DNA from: Symbiodinium natans
Lineage: Eukaryota > Sar > Dinophyceae > Suessiales > Symbiodiniaceae
Direction of reading: 5' to 3'
NCBI GenBank assembly: GCA_905221605.1
Contig: CAJNDS010002329.1
Coordinates: forward strand, 81,501 to 145,500
Length of the DNA: 64,000 bases
Part shown: positions 60,150-64,000 of the stretch, piece by piece
Position numbering within the stretch: position 1 is the stretch's first letter
Layout: each line of letters starts with the position of its first letter
Notes under the pieces: generated by a model
What the model was told of the DNA's origin: nothing
The model's database searches: none
Seen by the model: the letters and a program-made list of their open reading frames with translations, nothing else
Program-made: the position numbers and the translations under genes

Positions 60150-60335
60150 AAGAGTTGAGGTAACAGCCGTCATCCATTCGAGCAAAGCTTGTCTCGAATA
60201 CCTGAATGGCAGGCTGCCAGAAGCCATGCACACTCTATCACAGCATTTAATAATACTCGGCTCAGAATGAGCATGCTGGCCGCCACTGGCCAGCAGTGCC
60301 TCCTTGGCATACGCCTCATCGGCTGGATCCTGCAC
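60150..60335 (-). CDS. Exon candidate, unrecognised
   Basis: After a CAG acceptor the reading is DPADEAYAKEALLASGGQHA, then SIIKCCDRVCMASGSLPF, then RQALLEWMTAVTSTL before a GTGTAG donor. Helical; no known motif. Confidence 0.42.
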
Positions 60336-60489
60336 GGGTGAGAAGAAAAGACAAATGAAAGACCAGAAAGAAGGGCGGAAGAAGGGCAGAAAGCAGAAGA
60401 ACCAAACGAAGTTGGCGGCGGCAGCTGTGAAAGGTGCACAGAAAAATCAACAGACAGGCGAGACAGCGCACAACCGGGGAACTACGAGT

Positions 60490-61135
60490 TCAGAATTCCA
60501 AGAAGCTGCAATCAATTGCAGTTTCCAGAATCCTCTTCATCGTCGTCACCAAATGGATCGTCATCAGCGGCCTGTGTTGCAACGTGTTGCAGGTCTCCCC
60601 TGCCTGCGTGACATGATAACGAACCAAAAGTTATCAATGTCCCGCCTGCGGCTTTGTGGGCTCACTGATGCCCACACCGTCAATGTCTCAGCGAGGGTGT
60701 GAGGCAAAGCTACATCTGTCAAAGCCGACAGTACAGACAGCTCCGACACTGGCACTGCATCCGACGGGAATACAAGATTCTCGGTTCAGGAGCGTGATAG
60801 ACTCAAGAGACTCAAGAGATGCACTTGGCCGCAAGCGCAGCGACTTGCACGTAGCCGCTTCATCCTCCTTGGGCATCTGTAGCAAGTGCGCAGATGTCAG
60901 CAGATGTCGGAAAAGAAAGTCCCAGCTGGGTACCGGGCCATGACTGGCAGCTGATTGAGTCCTTTTGGGGGCTTATCTGAGTTGTACAATGGGGCCAAAA
61001 AGAATAGATCAGCCCCCTTGTGCCCATCACAAGTGACTGTCTCTTGGCATGCAATTCTTCTGTAAAGGTGCAGGACATCTTGCATCAGGGACATGAAGTT
61101 CTCAGGTGGCGGCGTACGAGGCTTTTGTGGTTGCA
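60490..61135 (-). CDS. Exon(s) of unrecognised protein with acidic tail
   Basis: 61135-60940 reads PPPENFMSLMQDVLHLYRRI, then TCDGHKGADLFFLAPLYNS, then LPVMARYPAGTFFSD, clearly protein-like and stop-free. A separate piece at 60605-60530 reads LQHVATQAADDDPFGDDDEE and ends in a stop, so it may be the C-terminus of this gene. How the two connect is not resolved. Confidence 0.5.
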
Positions 61136-61252
61136 CACGAGGTCGAGCAACAAATTCCTAAGTCACGAGGTGAAACTCAATCGATGAGCTGACGGAGTCC
61201 TTCGCGGAGCCTGATGAACATGTAACCATATGAAAAGAAGAGGATGGGACGC

Positions 61253-61383
61253 ATCTTCGCGCGTCAAACCATTGCCCCGAAGGTCTAGATCCTGTACCGG
61301 GCTGTCCTCATGGAGGAGACCTGGAAGGGCACATGCTGTGCGCAGAAGCGATGCCGAGTCTGGCGATGTGACCGAGTCCAAAA
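61253..61383 (-). CDS. LRR exon
   Basis: 131 bases, phase 1 in and phase 0 out, between CCGCAG and a GC donor (GAT|GCGTCC). The reading has ASLLRTACALPGLLHEDS, then VQDLDLRGNGLTRED, a textbook leucine-rich-repeat core of the NLR/RNI kind. A following LREGLRQLID near 61208-61180 would finish the repeat. It is separate from the LRR exons at 43-50 kb. Confidence 0.6.
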
Positions 61384-62566
61384 CTGCGGAGGGATTCATG
61401 CAACAGATTGTCTGCGAAGGTAGGTTCCCTGGGATCCAACTCCTGCATGTACTGCTTGCAGGCCGCACAAGGCTGCAGACGCTGTTGGAATGAAGAAATT
61501 TTTTTGCCACGACATGACTAAGCAAATTTTCCTCGGCAATTTTGGCGCAGGCGCCACTGCTGCCTAAGCGCAGGTCGGGACGCCAATGGAAACGCCTCAG
61601 GATCTTTTACGAGTGGGCAGTCTACAGCCACAAACACCCATGCATCCAAAAGGTCTGTCCAACAGAGCAACAAATCAGAGCATGAGGAGACCTTCGACAC
61701 TTCTGGTGGTCATGCCTTTCGGTGATCACATTCTGAACTGACATGTTTGGTGGGGTCGTGATTGTTGCCTCCTTCTGTTGCTTTAGATTGCTAAAACTTG
61801 TCACAATCTACTTTCGCCAGAAGCATCGCGGGATGCTTAGGGGCCCAAAAAAATGAATATACGGAATCTACAAACATGGTTTTCCTGTTCAACGTTACTT
61901 GTGTCGAGGTTGAGTGCAATGGATTATGTACAAGTGTAAAAAAACTCCCCCAACAAGCTCAGCACGTTGGGATGCTCATCTCGTCATCGCCCTCTTCAGC
62001 ATGCGGAGCCTCAGACAGCATCTCTTAAAGAGCATCTGAGTTTGACAAGCTGCAGCCTGATCTATCAGCCATTGATGGCCCCCCGAAGCCTTCAAAGGAC
62101 CCTGAGCACGGGACGTCCAGCTCGTCGCCTGGCCGGACGAATCGGAGGTGGCCTGCAAAAGTGTTGTGGCAGCAGGTATACTAATGCAATCTTTGCAATC
62201 GCTGGGCCCCCTGACTGCCCTGGCCCAACCAGAGTGGCTTAGAGCTCTCTGGCCACTCGTCTGGTCTGGCCTGGGTCACAGGTTGGCTAGGCGGTTGGAG
62301 CAAAGCTTAGACTGACACATGCCTGCAGCATCTTGTTTCTCAAGCCGCACATCAAGAACCTCGACTTCAGTGCTCATGGATGCGCATCCAAAACGACCAG
62401 CCTCTCACAGCATCTCACAGCCGCTGTAAACCCAGAGTGGGCCAAGCTACGACACCTTCTGGAGCTGCAGTTCATTCCGTGCCTGCAATCAGAGAGTCCG
62501 TAATAAATTTAGTGAATCAGTTCTTTAAACATCCTTATCATCCTTATAAACTTGGGGTTCAAGCAC

Positions 62567-62635
62567 CTCGTCATCCATTGGAAGCGGCACGTACAGGTTC
62601 TGGCTCGGGTCTTCGGGTGGATCTTGGTCACGCTG
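62567..62635 (-). CDS. Short acidic exon
   Basis: 23 codons in phase 0 between CATCAG and GAG|GTGCTT read QRDQDPPEDPSQNLYVPLPM, then DDE. No known motif. Confidence 0.4.
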
Positions 62636-62877
62636 CTGATGCAAATTGTGGCTCATTGTGGCTGCTCCTTGAGTGCTGAGCTGGGGACCCTTGTATGCTC
62701 GTCGGCTTGGAAAGCACAGGACTTGTACTTGTGGAGGGTGCAGTCGCTCCACCTGTGGGTCGGTTCCGATCCCCCTCCAAAAAAAAGCCAAGCTAAGTGG
62801 CCTCGACTGGGAATGGTTCTTCCAGCGCCACGCCTGTCAAGGCCTCGACGAAAGCAAATTCGCCAGGTGAGCATTGC

Positions 62878-63029
62878 CAGTGAGTGGATATCAAGGGTGC
62901 CGCATCCACGAAATCCTTCGGTGACATGCTTTCAATCTCTGCGCGGGAAATGGCCGTTCCAGCCTCACACTCATCCACATGGAGCCATGACAGCGGTTCA
63001 TCAGTTATCGAAGGAGTGAGCGACTGGTA
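62878..63029 (-). CDS. Exon of unrecognised protein
   Basis: 152 bases, phase 0 in and phase 2 out, between AAGTCAG and a GC donor (TG|GCAATG). The reading is YQSLTPSITDEPLSWLHVDE, then ISRAEIESMSPKDFVDAAPL. It is well-balanced protein sequence of unknown family. Confidence 0.5.
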
Positions 63030-63118
63030 CTGACTTGCCATGACGAGGAGCTCATCAGAAGAACGCAACACCAACGCAGAAGCATGCAGAGGGTGAGGCA
63101 CTCAGTAGCTCCACGAAC

Positions 63119-63288
63119 CTGTCGCTTCGGATCAGCGCTGCCTACGCGATCGAGAGATGCGCAGGCAGCCGACAAAAAAGCAAGCGGTTCCGATTCACTT
63201 CCTACCAGTAGATGCGGCCTGTATGCCATCCAGCCAACTGTGCTGACGCTTTTTGAAGCGCTTCCGTGCAAATCTTGACGTGACCCAC
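63119..63288 (-). CDS. Exon of unrecognised protein
   Basis: 170 bases, phase 1 in and phase 0 out, between CGCCAG and CAG|GTTCGT. The reading has VSTVGWMAYRPHLLVGSESE, then LAFLSAACASLDRVG. The WxxxRPHLLVGSE pattern resembles a WD-repeat blade, but one blade is too little to call. It joins in phase with the exon at 63029. Upstream sequence to 63410 is open in another frame. Confidence 0.5.
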
Positions 63289-63429
63289 CTGGCGCGAAAC
63301 ATAGCCTCTTCAAACCTTGCCCCGAAAAGCGTGAAGACACTTGCAACACTGCCATGGCCACTTAGGTTCCACTCGGATGCGTTCCACTGGCAAGGGTTTC
63401 TCACGACCTGAACAATCGCCACAGGAAGC

Positions 63430-64000
63430 GCGCGTCGGCACAGCTTCTACGCCCACTTTTGGAGCATGTTCTTCCATCTCAAGGTATACCCTAAACCCTA
63501 AACCCTCAACCCGTGCTTAGAAGGGAAGATCACAGCTTCGGCCTTCAGTGACATGGCCTAGGGCGGTTCCAAGCAACGGGGACTACGTGATCTAGTGTTT
63601 TATGGCAAAAAGTACCTCGCATGTACTTGCAGGGCTGGGTGGCCGGCAAGTGACCGAAGGTTCGCAGTGCGGGTTTTCGGCAGAGGAAATGATGTCACAG
63701 AAGTGCTCAGTGCTCTGTGGAGGCGATACCAGCCCGATACCACCGATTCATAAACAAGGTGTTGGTGGTTCTGTTACAATGCGCAACAGCGAAACTTAAT
63801 ACTTCAATTTGAGCGATGGAAAGAGAAACTGATGACAATCAGTTTAACACAAAGCATAACTGACTAACTGCGGGCGTGACTGCCGATTCCAGGCCCAACC
63901 ACTGGAAAAGGGACTGATGACAAAGCAACTCATCGCCGCTAGATTCTGCTTCTTTAGCATTTTCAGCCATGGGGCCTTGGGGGGGGGGAAGGGGGGCGGA
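63430..64000. other. No gene; telomere-like words and terminal G-run
   Basis: CCCTAAACCCTAAACCCTCA lies at 63488-63507. The window ends in a GGGGGGGG tract at 63978-64000. Confidence 0.5.

Overview
This 64 kb window is nuclear DNA from a eukaryote, most probably a dinoflagellate. I found no bacterial operons, no rRNA and no tRNA that I could defend. Genes are broken into short exons, mostly 40-230 bases. Where exon frames can be checked against a recognisable protein, many introns start with GC or GA instead of GT, and most acceptors are followed by G (AG^G). Every supported exon lies on the minus strand across 63 kb, as expected of the one-directional gene arrays of dinoflagellates. TTTAGGG-type telomere-like words are scattered throughout, and large simple repeats sit in introns and between genes. 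The species is not identifiable from this.

Layout, left to right. 0.6-3.4 kb: an SLC35F6-like membrane transporter, 3' part and one N-terminal exon. 6.4-11.3 kb: exons of one or more unrecognised genes, interrupted by a five-copy ~105-bp repeat and G/C tracts. 14.4-17.5 kb: exons of an unrecognised gene around a 0.76 kb CTA repeat. 18.9-20.3 kb: a composite repeat element followed by an AT-rich island. 21.4-23.5 kb: the N-terminal part of a REV3-like DNA polymerase zeta. 26.4-34.3 kb: scattered unrecognised exons. 36.7-39.0 kb: a large acidic, coiled-coil, Pro-Ala-Gly-repeat protein exon. 39.6-40.8 kb: a 61-bp minisatellite of about 15 copies with matching flanks. 41.9-42.4 kb: a disordered Pro/Arg/Ser-rich protein. 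43.1-53.9 kb: exons that include leucine-rich repeats (LRR) of the ribonuclease-inhibitor style. 55.0-56.3 kb: six exons of a beta-lactamase-fold serine hydrolase, the best resolved gene. 57.5-58.3 kb: an unrecognised gene with a repeated motif. 58.5-59.8 kb: two CTA arrays around a 51-bp TTTAGGG-bearing minisatellite. 60.1-63.3 kb: more exons, one of them LRR.

No joint pathway is evident: a transporter, a translesion polymerase, LRR proteins and a hydrolase are simply neighbours in the same orientation. The most notable observations are the mixed GT/GC/GA donors, possible 29-37-base introns, strict strand bias, the 61-bp minisatellite cassette, and a dispersed ~105-bp repeat family. Exon ends were read by eye from frame, splice words and family knowledge. 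Names other than SLC35F6, REV3, beta-lactamase and LRR are deliberately withheld.
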